Assembly (NCBI GenBank): GCA_044449065.1 | Contig: JBIOHP010000003.1 | Coordinates: 124,001-188,000 of the forward strand | Direction of reading: 5' to 3' | Length of the DNA stretch: 64,000 nucleotides | From: JBIOHP01 sp044449065 | Lineage (GTDB): Bacteria; Bacteroidota; Ignavibacteria; UBA10030; SZUA-254 | Shown: positions 53,308 through 62,807 of the stretch, in pieces | Numbering within the stretch: the first letter of the stretch is position 1 | How the letters are laid out: each line of letters opens with the position of its first letter | Made by a program: the position numbers and the translations under genes | The notes under the pieces: model-generated | Told to the model about the DNA's origin: nothing | Databases searched by the model: none | Seen by the model: only the letters and a program-made list of their open reading frames with translations

Positions 53308-54156
53308 ATGTCCAACTACCTCCACACTCATTATAATTTAGACGATCCCAAGTTAGTCTCTATTCTCGACGAAACCCCGTACTGGTCGGCGCCGCCCGGA
53401 ACCGCAATCCTCGATCGGATGCCGTTCCGTAAGAACATGAATGTGCTCGATATTGGCTTCGGGACAGGTTTTCCATTGATTGAAGCGGCGATGCGCCTCG
53501 GTAACACGTGCAGCGTGTACGGCATTGATCCGTGGAGTGCCGGTTGCGATCGGGTAAAGCAAAAGCTTGCAATCTGCGGAATTTCCAATGTTAAAATTAT
53601 CGAGGGAACGGCGGAACGGATGTCTTTTGAAAATAATTTCTTCGATATAATCGTATCGAATAACGGCATGAATAACATCGATGATTTGCCGAACGCGCTA
53701 AAAGAGTGTAACCGGGTTGCGAAAACAGGCGGGAGGTTTATTTTTACGTTCAACACTGAAAAAACATTCATCGAATTTTATTCAGTCTACCGCGAGGTGT
53801 TAATGGAAAATGGCTTGCAGGAATATGATCGGAAAATATCGGAGCATATCTATCATAAACGTAAACCCATTCCTGAAATGCAAAATCTTCTTTCTCAATC
53901 TGGATTTAAATTGCTTTCTAGCGATGAGGACGCCTACTACTACAGCTTCACCGACGGAACTGCTATGCTTAATCATTTCCTGATCCGGTTGGCATTTTTA
54001 GATACCTGGAAAAATATATTACCCGAAGCAAAACAGGACGGCGTTTTCAAACAGATCGAACTGAAATTGAATAATCAGGCTGCACTGACAGGTGGGTTTT
54101 CGATGAAGGTGCCCTTCATTATGATGGATTGTGAGAAAATCAAAGCTATTGCATGA
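53308..54156 (+). CDS. SAM-dependent methyltransferase (class I)
   Basis: 282 residues. SAM-binding motif I is NVLDIGFGTGFPLIEAA at about 47-63; motif II-like acidic end of strand 2 is VYGIDPW; SFENNFFDIIVSNNGMNNIDD is the ubiE-type post-motif region. The substrate is not evident. Monocistronic, 85 bp before the phosphatase gene on the same strand. Confidence 0.85.
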   Translation: MSNYLHTHYNLDDPKLVSILDETPYWSAPPGTAILDRMPFRKNMNVLDIGFGTGFPLIEAAMRLGNTCSVYGIDPWSAGCDRVKQKLAICGISNVKIIEGTAERMSFENNFFDIIVSNNGMNNIDDLPNALKECNRVAKTGGRFIFTFNTEKTFIEFYSVYREVLMENGLQEYDRKISEHIYHKRKPIPEMQNLLSQSGFKLLSSDEDAYYYSFTDGTAMLNHFLIRLAFLDTWKNILPEAKQDGVFKQIELKLNNQAALTGGFSMKVPFIMMDCEKIKAIA

Positions 54157-54201
54157 TATCACAACACTTAGGGTAAGTAAAAACTAAATTCCCGCTCATT
54201 C

Positions 54202-54217
54202 GTATACTTAAGTATAC
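54202..54217. promoter_or_regulatory. 16-bp perfect palindrome upstream of the PP2C phosphatase
   Basis: GTATACTTAAGTATAC, 24 bp before the ATG of the gene at 54242. Its perfect symmetry and position near the start suggest a dimer-binding operator. No regulator is assigned. Confidence 0.55.
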
Positions 54218-54241
54218 AGTCTCAAGATACCGGACAAGGAC

Positions 54242-55354
54242 ATGACAACAAAGAACTCTTTGCTTCAAGAAGAACAGAAATTAAGCAGCGTCCTGCGTGA
54301 AGATTTTCACAGGGGAAATCTGAAACGCAGCATCAAACGGGATTATAATGATCTGAAAGAATATTTTCTGGATGAACATCGAAAACAGCATTTAGAAAAA
54401 TTGTGGGTAGTGCCGCGGTGGCTGTTGCTTAGCTGGTGGCTGGTAAAAGCTCTCTTATTGAAACTTACTCCTCCGAGGCGCATCGCACTGCTTGTCGGTT
54501 GTTTACTCATTTTCTTTTCGAAAGCTATCCAATTTCAGGGACAGAGTATACGAATTGAGTCTGACACAAGCGCTGCGGGAGCATTGATATTACTGTTTGT
54601 GTTGATGCTTGAGTTAAAGGATAAACTGGTGGCGCGAGAAGAGTTAGAATCGGGACGCGCAATCCAGTCGGCTCTTATGCCCGAACGAAGTCCCTCGGTA
54701 GATGGATGGTCCTTATTTTTATTTAGCCGAACAGCAAACGAGGTGGGCGGCGATCTTGTAGATTTCCAGGAGGTTGCAGTGGATCGATTTGGTATTTCCC
54801 TCGCCGATGTGGCGGGAAAAGGATTGCGCGCTGCTTTGCTCATGGCTAAATTACAGGCGTCGCTGAGAGCATTGGCGCCTGACAACAAATCATTGAGCGA
54901 ACTCGGGAAGAAGATCAACCAAATCTTTTATCGCGACGGCATAAGAAATATTTTCGCCTCGCTTGTGTATCTTGAAATCGGAAAAAATTCCGGAAAAGTG
55001 CATCTCATCAATGCCGGCCATATTCCACCCATCGTGATTCGTAGAAATACCTTGGAGGAATTATCGAAAGGCAAGCCGGCAATTGGAATCTTTCCCGAAA
55101 CTGAATATACGGAAGAGGAATTGACGCTCGAGCGTGGCGAATCGGTATTAATTTATTCAGACGGTTTGACTGATGCTAAAAATGAGACCGGTGAGTTTTA
55201 CGGAAGCAATCGCGTACAACACCTTTTGCGTCAACTTCCGAACCTTTCGGCGCTTGAAATGGGTGAATCGATTGTCAGGGAGATAGATCGGTTTATCGGC
55301 GAAGCAAAAATATTTGACGACCTGTCTTTGATTTTATTGAAGAGAACAGGTTAA
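54242..55354 (+). CDS. Membrane-bound PP2C/SpoIIE-type serine phosphatase (RsbU-like)
   Basis: 370 residues. A cytoplasmic N-terminus with a basic helix, three hydrophobic segments (about 59-75, 81-97, 111-124), then a SpoIIE phosphatase domain: AIQSALMPE linker typical of RsbU, metal-binding NEVGGDLVDF (Asp171), SLADVAGKG (Asp189), NAGHIPPIV and SDGLTDA (Asp). It dephosphorylates an anti-anti-sigma factor type protein in partner-switching signalling; no STAS or RsbW partner is nearby. Confidence 0.9.
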   Translation: MTTKNSLLQEEQKLSSVLREDFHRGNLKRSIKRDYNDLKEYFLDEHRKQHLEKLWVVPRWLLLSWWLVKALLLKLTPPRRIALLVGCLLIFFSKAIQFQGQSIRIESDTSAAGALILLFVLMLELKDKLVAREELESGRAIQSALMPERSPSVDGWSLFLFSRTANEVGGDLVDFQEVAVDRFGISLADVAGKGLRAALLMAKLQASLRALAPDNKSLSELGKKINQIFYRDGIRNIFASLVYLEIGKNSGKVHLINAGHIPPIVIRRNTLEELSKGKPAIGIFPETEYTEEELTLERGESVLIYSDGLTDAKNETGEFYGSNRVQHLLRQLPNLSALEMGESIVREIDRFIGEAKIFDDLSLILLKRTG

Positions 55355-55619
55355 AGGATAGGGCATGGGTGTCATTCGGATTCTTGGGTTCCGTAGACCG
55401 GATGAAAGTATTATCCCGGTCGGGTCACCATTAAGTCTCTAATTAGAGTTGACATTTCTAGCGGTGAAAACATACTGACATTTCTATCGGGCAGTAACAA
55501 CGACAACAAAAAGATAGACACAAATTTGCAATTTCTTCGAATTTCCCCTAAATTCTTAGGTCTAATAAACCTGTTTCCCCCCTTAATCGCATAGTGCATG
55601 TTTCCAAAGGAACTTTAAT

Positions 55620-58600
55620 ATGAAAAAATACACGCGATATCTGCTTTTATTTTGTTTTTCATTTCTACTACTATATAGCTCTGTAGAGAAATCATTCTCC
55701 AAAAATGACAAACCACAGAGTGATTCCTCCAAATCGAAAGATCCGATGGCGTCGGAAACCTTTAACGGGCTAAAATTCCGTTCCATTGGACCGGCGGTCA
55801 CCTCCGGTAGGGTTACATCGATTGCTGTCGACCCGACGGATCATTCGAATTGGTATATCGGAGCAGCTTCCGGCGGCGTTTGGAAGACAACCAATGCCGG
55901 AACGACATTCTTGCCAATCTTCGATGGCGAAGCTTCATATTCGATCGGTACAGTGGTTGTTGATCCTGTAAACCCGCTGATTATTTGGGTCGGATCGGGT
56001 GAGAATAACAGTCAGCGCAGCGTCTCCTACGGCGATGGAGTTTATAAATCCGAGGATGGAGGAAAATCGTGGAAAAACCTGGGTCTGAAAAAATCCGAAC
56101 ATATTGGGCGAATTGTTATCGATCCACGGAATGATAATACTGTATTCATCGCGTCGCAGGGACCACTCTGGGGACCCGGCGGGGATCGCGGGATATTTAA
56201 AACCACCGATGGAGGCAAAGATTGGAAAAATATTCTCGTCATCAGCGAGAATACCGGCGTATCCGACATGGTGATCGATCCTAAAAATCCCGATGTGATG
56301 TATGCTTCATCCTATCAACGACGTCGCCATGTCTGGACGCTTATTGATGGCGGTCCCGAATCAGCAATTTATAAGACGACCGACGCGGGAGCCACGTGGA
56401 TTAAATTGAAAAACGGTTTGCCCACGGTCGATATGGGACGAATAGGTCTGGCGATCTCGCCTGTCGATAATAAAATCATTTACGCAACAATTGAAGCTGC
56501 GCAAAAGAAAGGCGGATTTTTCCGATCAACCGATTACGGAGCGAATTGGGAAAAAAGAAACGATATCATTGCAAGCAGCCCGCAATATTATGGAACCATC
56601 TTTGCCGATCCCAAAAACCCGGATCGCGTCTATCATATGGATTTTTTAATTATGGTGACCGACGATGGCGGGAAAACGTTCTCACGTCTCGGTGAAAAAT
56701 CCAAACATGTAGATAACCATGCAATGTGGATTGATCCCGACAATACCAAGCATTACCTTGTGGGTTGCGACGGCGGGTTGTATGAAAGTTTTGATCGAGC
56801 TCAAACATGGAATTTCAAATCGAATCTACCTATCACTCAATTTTATGACGTCTGTGTTGATAATTCGCTGCCCTTTTATTACGTGTATGGCGGAACACAG
56901 GATAATAATTCGCTTGGTGGTCCGTCGCGCACCCGGAATTCATCGGGCATCGCCAACTCCGATTGGTTTGTTACCACGGGCGGCGATGGATTTCAATCAA
57001 GAGTAGATCCCGAAGATCCAAACATTGTCTACAGCGAAAGTCAATACGGTGGTCTCGTTCGGTACGACCGGCGTACTGGTGAACAAACAAGTATCCAGCC
57101 CCAGCCGGGGAAGGATGAAAAACCTCTTCGATGGAATTGGGATTCTCCGATAATTGTAAGTCCACATAGCCATACGCGTTTATATTTTGCGGCAAACAAG
57201 CTCTTCCGCTCAGATGACAGGGGAGATTCCTGGAAGGCAGTTTCCGGCGAATTATCCCGTGAAATTGATCGTAATTCATTGCCCGTTATGGACAAGGTGT
57301 GGGGAGTTGATGCAGTCGCTAAAAATGCTTCCACTTCAATATATGGAAATTGTGTAGCTCTCTCTGAATCTCCGATCAAAGAAGGTGTGATTTATGTCGG
57401 TACTGATGACGGACTTATTCATATAACAGAAGACGGTGGATCAACATGGAAAACTATTCAGAAATTTACGGGCATACCGGAGAATACCTATGTAAGCAGA
57501 ATTCTTGCCTCGCAAAATGACGTCAATACCGTTTATGCATCTTTCGATAATCATAAAATGGCGGATTTTGCGCCATACATTTTGAAAAGCACCGATGCGG
57601 GAAAATCATGGGAATCAATTAAAGGTAATCTCCCCGCCAACGGTCCCGTTCTTGCGATCGCAGAAGATCACATCAATCCATTGTTGCTTTTTGTCGGCAC
57701 CGAATTTGGCATGTACTTCACGGTTGATGGGGGAGCAAAATGGATTCGATTAAAGAGCGGATTGCCGACTATCGCAGTCCGTGATATAACAATTCAGAAA
57801 AGAGAAAACGATCTGGTGATTGCAACATTCGGGCGCGGATTCTACGTTCTCGATAACTACACGCCTTTACGCTCGGTGAAACCGGATCTGTTTGAAAACG
57901 AAGCCGCATTCTTTCCGATCAAGGACGCCATGATGTACATCGAAGCAACGCCTCTTGGCGGCGGAAATAAAGGATCGCAGGGAGAATCGTATTTTCAAAC
58001 ATCGAATCCTCAGATTGGCGCTGCCATCACGTATTATTTAAAAGATTCCTATAAGAGCAAAAAAGATATACGGTTGGAAGCGGAGAAAGACGCTGAAAAG
58101 AAAAAGCTGCCGATAAAGTACCCAACGTTTGATGAATTGCGGGCGGAGGATGAAGAAGAAGCTCCAACGGTTTTTCTTACTCTCAGCGATACAAACGGAA
58201 ATGTTATCCGTCGGTTGAACGCGCCAAATTCGAAAGGCGTCAACCGTGTTACGTGGGATATGTGTTTCCCGCTTCCGATGCTTGCACCGCCTCCACCACC
58301 GGAAAGCGATCGTCCACCCGAAGCCGGACCATTGGTCATGCCGGGAAGTTATCGAGTTACTCTGTCAAAACGTATTGGAGGTGTTACAACACAGATAGCT
58401 GGACCACAATCATTTACGATCTATGTTCCCGGACAGGAATCCATGAGTATAACCGACAGAAAATCACTCGCCGAATTTCAACATCAGGTTTCACAATTGC
58501 AACGCGCGGTGAATGGTTCGGCGCAAGCCGCTAATGATCTCAAAACACGGATCGGTCAGATCAAACACGCCTTGCAGGAAACACCAGCGCCTATCGATAA

Positions 58601-58925
58601 GCTCCTCACCGACGCGCTTGGCATCGAAGCAAGGGTGAACGATATTCTTCGTGATTTCCGTGGAGATAACACGTTGCGGTCACGGAATGAAAACACTCCG
58701 CCTACTCTCTCCGAACGAATCAATAGTGTCGCGGATAACGGAAGGGGTTCAACCTCGCGGCCCACCCAAACTGACCGTGATGCGTACGCCATAGTCAGTG
58801 CTGATCTTGGAGCAGAGATTCAGAAATTGAAAACTATCTCCGAGGTTGACCTGCCCCGGCTTGAGAAAGGTATGGAAGCCGCCGGTGCACCGTGGACTCC
58901 GGGCAGAATTCCTGAATGGAAATAA
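55620..58925 (+). CDS. Large exported BNR/VPS10-type beta-propeller protein
   Basis: 1101 residues. Signal-anchor-like N-terminus (YLLLFCFSFLLLYSSVEKSFS). Most of the chain is Asp-box repeats (VYKSEDGGKSWKNL, IFKTTDGGKDWKNI, IYKTTDAGATWIKL, HITEDGGSTWKTI, ILKSTDAGKSWESI) forming two propellers, similar to sortilin/VPS10 and to the many BNR glycosyl-hydrolase-like proteins of environmental bacteria. The C-terminal part has a beta-sandwich (VFLTLSDTNGNVIRRLNAPNSKG) and a helical tail (about 930-1070). Unlike the protein at 26662 it has no T9SS tail, so it probably stays in the periplasm or membrane. Ligand unknown. Confidence 0.88.
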   Translation: MKKYTRYLLLFCFSFLLLYSSVEKSFSKNDKPQSDSSKSKDPMASETFNGLKFRSIGPAVTSGRVTSIAVDPTDHSNWYIGAASGGVWKTTNAGTTFLPIFDGEASYSIGTVVVDPVNPLIIWVGSGENNSQRSVSYGDGVYKSEDGGKSWKNLGLKKSEHIGRIVIDPRNDNTVFIASQGPLWGPGGDRGIFKTTDGGKDWKNILVISENTGVSDMVIDPKNPDVMYASSYQRRRHVWTLIDGGPESAIYKTTDAGATWIKLKNGLPTVDMGRIGLAISPVDNKIIYATIEAAQKKGGFFRSTDYGANWEKRNDIIASSPQYYGTIFADPKNPDRVYHMDFLIMVTDDGGKTFSRLGEKSKHVDNHAMWIDPDNTKHYLVGCDGGLYESFDRAQTWNFKSNLPITQFYDVCVDNSLPFYYVYGGTQDNNSLGGPSRTRNSSGIANSDWFVTTGGDGFQSRVDPEDPNIVYSESQYGGLVRYDRRTGEQTSIQPQPGKDEKPLRWNWDSPIIVSPHSHTRLYFAANKLFRSDDRGDSWKAVSGELSREIDRNSLPVMDKVWGVDAVAKNASTSIYGNCVALSESPIKEGVIYVGTDDGLIHITEDGGSTWKTIQKFTGIPENTYVSRILASQNDVNTVYASFDNHKMADFAPYILKSTDAGKSWESIKGNLPANGPVLAIAEDHINPLLLFVGTEFGMYFTVDGGAKWIRLKSGLPTIAVRDITIQKRENDLVIATFGRGFYVLDNYTPLRSVKPDLFENEAAFFPIKDAMMYIEATPLGGGNKGSQGESYFQTSNPQIGAAITYYLKDSYKSKKDIRLEAEKDAEKKKLPIKYPTFDELRAEDEEEAPTVFLTLSDTNGNVIRRLNAPNSKGVNRVTWDMCFPLPMLAPPPPPESDRPPEAGPLVMPGSYRVTLSKRIGGVTTQIAGPQSFTIYVPGQESMSITDRKSLAEFQHQVSQLQRAVNGSAQAANDLKTRIGQIKHALQETPAPIDKLLTDALGIEARVNDILRDFRGDNTLRSRNENTPPTLSERINSVADNGRGSTSRPTQTDRDAYAIVSADLGAEIQKLKTISEVDLPRLEKGMEAAGAPWTPGRIPEWK

Positions 58926-59016
58926 GATTAGTAAAGCATGGGTGAGAATTTTTGAGTAAATAGAATATCAATTAATTTCTGACACACTGCCTATCGGCAG
59001 CGAGTGACGGATCAGG

Positions 59017-59070
59017 AAAAAGACGGGTTGTAACTCTTAAAAGAATTAAGATTTATAACCCGTTTTTCAT
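59017..59070 (+). terminator. Rho-independent terminator after the BNR protein
   Basis: Stem ACGGGTTGTAA / TTATAACCCGT (one G-U pair) with a 19-base loop, flanked by A-run and T-run (AAAAAG... CGTTTTTCATTTTT), so it can act on both strands. It lies about 95 bp after the stop at 58925. Confidence 0.75.
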
Positions 59071-59227
59071 TTTTAAAAAACCTAATTTTAATTAGGTGAT
59101 GGATGTCATGATTAATAAGTTTGTGAGCAATGTATTTATCAGTTAGGTAAAAGCTTATCGAAATCGCAATTTTAATTTTTATTAATATACGGTTTTTATT
59201 TACATTTTACTTGATTTATCTTCTATC

Positions 59228-59248
59228 ATACCTTATATTATAAGGTAT
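59228..59248. promoter_or_regulatory. Candidate operator upstream of lrp/glnA
   Basis: ATACCTTA / TAAGGTAT inverted repeat with a 5-base spacer, 62 bp before the ATG at 59310. A further half-site TAATACCTT follows at about 59257. AT-rich palindromes of this kind are typical binding sites of Lrp/AsnC regulators, so autoregulation and control of glnA are likely. Confidence 0.6.
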
Positions 59249-59309
59249 AAAATTGTTAATACCTTCATTATTTCTACTTTGTACCTAAAATGCTTAATAT
59301 ATTTAGTAA

Positions 59310-59777
59310 ATGACTGTAAATTTAGATGAAATTGACGTTTCCCTCCTGGAAGCATTGCAGGTGAAAGGAAGAATGCGGAGGAACGATCTCGCTGAGCGGG
59401 TTGGGCTTTCCTTGCCATCGGTAAGCGATCGTCTCCGAAAATTGGAAGAAAACGGTATTATCACCGGGTATTACGCCAAAGTGGATCATAAAAAACTGGG
59501 GCGAGATATCACCGCGTTTATTTTTGTTTTTGTCGATTCATCGAAACATTACCAGGTATTGATAGAGCATGCGCATACGATTGACGATGTCATTGAGTGT
59601 CATGCCGTGACGGGAGAGGGGTCCTTTTTATTGAAGGTGCGGACGGAAAATACATCCACGCTCGAGAAACTCCTCGGTAAAATCCAATCCTGGACCGGAG
59701 TCACCGGCACTAAAACTAATCTCGTTCTATCGACTTCCAAAGAAACTACAAGAATTAAAATAACTGTTCCAAAATAA
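59310..59777 (+). CDS. Lrp/AsnC-family transcriptional regulator
   Basis: 155 residues. N-terminal helix-turn-helix (RNDLAERVGLSLPSVSDRLRKLEENGIITGYYAKVD) and C-terminal RAM/ACT-like ligand-binding domain (ITAFIFVFVDSS..., VIECHAVTGEGSFLLKVRTEN). Starts at ATG 59310. Its stop lies 19 bp before the glutamine synthetase start. It is probably an amino-acid-responsive regulator of nitrogen assimilation. Confidence 0.92.
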   Translation: MTVNLDEIDVSLLEALQVKGRMRRNDLAERVGLSLPSVSDRLRKLEENGIITGYYAKVDHKKLGRDITAFIFVFVDSSKHYQVLIEHAHTIDDVIECHAVTGEGSFLLKVRTENTSTLEKLLGKIQSWTGVTGTKTNLVLSTSKETTRIKITVPK

Positions 59778-59796
59778 ATTTATTCAAAGGATTATC

Positions 59797-61158
59797 ATGG
59801 TAAAATCTGTTAAATCATCAAAAGGGGAATTTTCAATCAAAGAAATTCTCGATCTCACAAAACGGGATAAAGTTGAATTTATCCAATTACAGTTCACCGA
59901 TCTTAATGGCATCCTGAAAGGCGTTACGATCCCTGTTTCAAAATTAGCAGGAGCGCTGGAAGATGGGCTCTGGTTCGACGGTTCTTCTATCGAAGGGTTC
60001 ACACGCATTTTCGAAAGCGATATGTATCTCGTGCTTGATCGCAATACATACGCCGTTATTCCATGGACAAAGCATACTACGGTGGTTGCCCGGTTCATGT
60101 GCGACGTCTATATGCCCGATGGAAAACCCTTCGAGGGTGATCCGCGCTTTATTTTGAAACGTCAGTTAGAACGCGCCAAAAAGCTCGGATATGTTTATAA
60201 CGTGGGACCTGAATTGGAATTCTTTCTCTTCAAGAAGGAGAATCACAAACTTGTTCCCCTGCCTCATGATACGGCGGGTTACTTCGATCAAACGACCGAT
60301 CTCGCTATGGAGATACGGCAGGACATGACCTCTGCTCTCATCGGTTTCGGAATAGATGTTGAAGCTCTGCATCATGAAGTCGCCGTTGGCCAACATGAAA
60401 TCGATTTCAAGTACGCCGATGCTCTCACCATTGCCGATCAGGCAACCACGTTGAAATACACGCTGAAGCATATTGCATCGCATCATGATCTCCATGCAAC
60501 ATTTATGCCAAAACCGATTGCGGGCATTAACGGATCGGGGATGCATGTTCATCAAAGTATATTTTCACCCGAGGGAAAAAATCTTTTTTTTGATTTTAAA
60601 GATGATTACCATCTATCAAAAATGGCAAAATCGTTCATCCAGGGGCAACTAACGCATGTGAGATCGATGAACGCGATCCTTAACCCCACGGTAAATTCAT
60701 ATAAGCGCCTGGTGGTAGGGTATGAAGCACCTGTGTATATCGCATGGGGTCAGCGGAATCGTTCGGCGCTCATGCGAATTCCACGCTATACTCCGGGACG
60801 GGAAAAAGCCGTGCGGGTAGAACTTCGTTGCCCCGATCCTGCCGCTAATCCTTATCTCGCATTTGCCTGTATGCTTGCGGCAGGGCTTGAAGGAATTGAG
60901 AAGAAAATGACTCCTCCTGCTCCCGTTGAGGAAAATATTTATGAATTCACGGACGAGGAAGCAAAAGAAAGAAAGATCGGCGTTCTCTCGAAAGATTTGT
61001 TTGAAGCGCTCGTAAATCTTTCAAAGGATGAATTGATGCGTAAAACACTTGGCGAGTATACATTTGAAAAACTCTGGACGTTGAAAACAAGCGAATGGGA
61101 TGCTTACCGCATGCAGGTAACCGGATGGGAAATTGACGAGTACCTGGAAAAATATTAA
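59797..61158 (+). CDS. glnA: Glutamine synthetase type I
   Basis: 453 residues. Shows WFDGSSIEGF (beta-grasp latch region), metal ligands in GPELEFFLFK and GQHEIDF, KPIAGINGSGMHVHQS, ATP/glutamate site NRSALMRIPRYTPGREKAVRVELR and PDPAANPYLAFA. The length and the NIYEFTDEEAKER region resemble the GSI-alpha class, which lacks adenylylation control; this point is tentative. It makes glutamine from glutamate and ammonia. RBS AAAGGA lies just upstream and a strong terminator follows at 61192. Confidence 0.95.
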   Translation: MVKSVKSSKGEFSIKEILDLTKRDKVEFIQLQFTDLNGILKGVTIPVSKLAGALEDGLWFDGSSIEGFTRIFESDMYLVLDRNTYAVIPWTKHTTVVARFMCDVYMPDGKPFEGDPRFILKRQLERAKKLGYVYNVGPELEFFLFKKENHKLVPLPHDTAGYFDQTTDLAMEIRQDMTSALIGFGIDVEALHHEVAVGQHEIDFKYADALTIADQATTLKYTLKHIASHHDLHATFMPKPIAGINGSGMHVHQSIFSPEGKNLFFDFKDDYHLSKMAKSFIQGQLTHVRSMNAILNPTVNSYKRLVVGYEAPVYIAWGQRNRSALMRIPRYTPGREKAVRVELRCPDPAANPYLAFACMLAAGLEGIEKKMTPPAPVEENIYEFTDEEAKERKIGVLSKDLFEALVNLSKDELMRKTLGEYTFEKLWTLKTSEWDAYRMQVTGWEIDEYLEKY

Positions 61159-61191
61159 CACAAACTGACAATAATCTCTACCAGACACGAG

Positions 61192-61218
61192 AAGCTCCCG
61201 GGAAACCGGGAGCTTTTT
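61192..61218 (+). terminator. Rho-independent terminator after glnA
   Basis: Perfect 10-bp stem AAGCTCCCGG / CCGGGAGCTT with a GAAA tetraloop and TTTTT run. It lies between the convergent glnA and serine hydrolase genes. Confidence 0.9.
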
Positions 61219-61229
61219 AATCTACTTGC

Positions 61230-62639
61230 TTAATTTTTTACTCTGCTAAAAATTTCTCTCGCTGTCTTGCCAACCTGCTCTGCCGAGGGTGGATCGTAAT
61301 TTGAGAGAATTATAGCGGTATAAGTGTCACTGATATTTGTTTCAAAACTCGCGTTTATTCCGGGAGCTCCACCTGCGATTCCGAGACCTTTTCCGTCACG
61401 ACTGCCTGCGAATTTTAACAAATCTTCTACGGTGGAATATCCTCCGCCGGCAGGACTACCTTTTACCGGTCGCGTGTAAATATTCGGATGCAAGGGTCCA
61501 TGACCGGTGCTGTCGTGCATGTAACCCATGGCAAGATTGGGGACAATGGAATCCGCTTCGTAGAAATCAGTATCGTTCATCCCAAGCGGTTTGAAGATCG
61601 TTCTCTTAATGTAATCGTAGTAATTTTCGCCGGTAACTTTTTCAATGACGGCGCCGAGAACTATATATCCCCCATTGGAGTACCTTCGCTCAGTGCCCGG
61701 TTCAAACTGAAGCGGTTCGGATGCAAACATCGGGAGAAAGTCATTTATCGAGCGGAATCTGTCTTTTGGAGTCGATTCGAACTTACTGCCAAAAAAATCT
61801 CCTATCCCGGATTGCATATCGATCAGTTGTTTAATTGTAACCTTTTCAGCAGCATTTTTATTGGGATAATCAGGCAAATATTTGCCCAGATGATCTTCGA
61901 GTGATAATTTACCTGCTGAGATTAATCGTTCTATCGCAATTCGGGTGAATACTTTATTGATAGACCCAAGATTGAATTTTGTATCGATTCGATTTCTTAC
62001 GCCAAACTCTTTGCTTGAGTAACCGTATGCTTTTTTAAACAGCGGTTTTCCGTTTTTTGCGACAAGAACGACACCCGAAAATTCATCAGATTTTTCAAGT
62101 TTAGAAAGATAGGTTTGTAATGTTCGAATAGCTTTCTCCTCAGTCAGCGGTGTTTTGGATTTATTTTCTCCCGGAGGTTCTGACCGTTCCATCCGTATCT
62201 GCGTAATTTTACTTGTACTGTCGGGAGTGAATTCGAAGGTCATAGATAGCCAATCCCCTTTTTCCGCGTGACACAAGAGAACGAAATTCTCATTATTTAT
62301 CATCAGCCGAGCAGGCTCAAGCGATCCGTTAGAGCCGTGGAAATTATGATACATGTCGAGTCGTTTATCCATCGGTACCCTATCCAGAGATGATTGCGCG
62401 AGATTATTATTGAAAAAAACACGCATGAGCGAGTCATCCCCGCTATTAAATGACTTAATATAGGAAGCGATTCTTTGTCCACCTGTCGTTTCGGGGAATT
62501 TCAACTCTTTTACTTGTCCCGAAAGTTGAGCGGATATTATTATTAGCGGTAAAAGAAGTATTATCCCACGATAGAAACGTGATGAAGGACTCATGATGGT
62601 TTTATTAGAATAATAATGGGTTATGCGTTTAAATATCAT
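61230..62639 (-). CDS. Class C beta-lactamase-like serine hydrolase
   Basis: The start at ATG 62639 is chosen because GGAGGTG lies 6 bp upstream; other ATGs occur nine codons before and 15 after. It gives about 469 residues with an N-terminal hydrophobic export segment (FYRGIILLLPLIIISAQLSGQ). The C-terminal part is a serine-hydrolase domain with SxxK (SINK in FNLGSINKVF), the YxN motif (RRYSNGGYIV) and a late HTG-like region (GGAPG). Preceded by a DUF3887/scaffold-like domain (DSLMRVFFNNNLAQSSL). Function may be peptidoglycan or ester hydrolysis; not predicted to be a true antibiotic resistance enzyme. Confidence 0.88.
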   Translation of the reverse strand: MIFKRITHYYSNKTIMSPSSRFYRGIILLLPLIIISAQLSGQVKELKFPETTGGQRIASYIKSFNSGDDSLMRVFFNNNLAQSSLDRVPMDKRLDMYHNFHGSNGSLEPARLMINNENFVLLCHAEKGDWLSMTFEFTPDSTSKITQIRMERSEPPGENKSKTPLTEEKAIRTLQTYLSKLEKSDEFSGVVLVAKNGKPLFKKAYGYSSKEFGVRNRIDTKFNLGSINKVFTRIAIERLISAGKLSLEDHLGKYLPDYPNKNAAEKVTIKQLIDMQSGIGDFFGSKFESTPKDRFRSINDFLPMFASEPLQFEPGTERRYSNGGYIVLGAVIEKVTGENYYDYIKRTIFKPLGMNDTDFYEADSIVPNLAMGYMHDSTGHGPLHPNIYTRPVKGSPAGGGYSTVEDLLKFAGSRDGKGLGIAGGAPGINASFETNISDTYTAIILSNYDPPSAEQVGKTAREIFSRVKN

Positions 62640-62807
62640 ACGATTCACCTCCATAAGATGTTGCATCTTGATTTAAGTGATGATATGGGTTATAGATTTT
62701 CCAACAACCCTGATGAATATGTGCAATATCCATCTATTTTGGTGGATCTTATTTTAAGAAGGTGGTATAATGAATTGATCTGACGGAAAAAATCCCCCCA
62801 GGACCCC

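Larger units (their letters stand above)
58926..59309. other. Intergenic region before lrp, very AT-rich
   Basis: Holds the terminator at 59017-59070, a small inverted repeat CCTAAT/ATTAGG at 59081-59096 and the palindrome at 59228-59248 just before the lrp-like gene. No gene seen. Confidence 0.7.

Noticed and set aside
61230..62639. Antibiotic-resistance beta-lactamase
   Set aside because: The SxxK and YxN motifs are common to many environmental serine hydrolases of this family; nothing supports true beta-lactamase activity.
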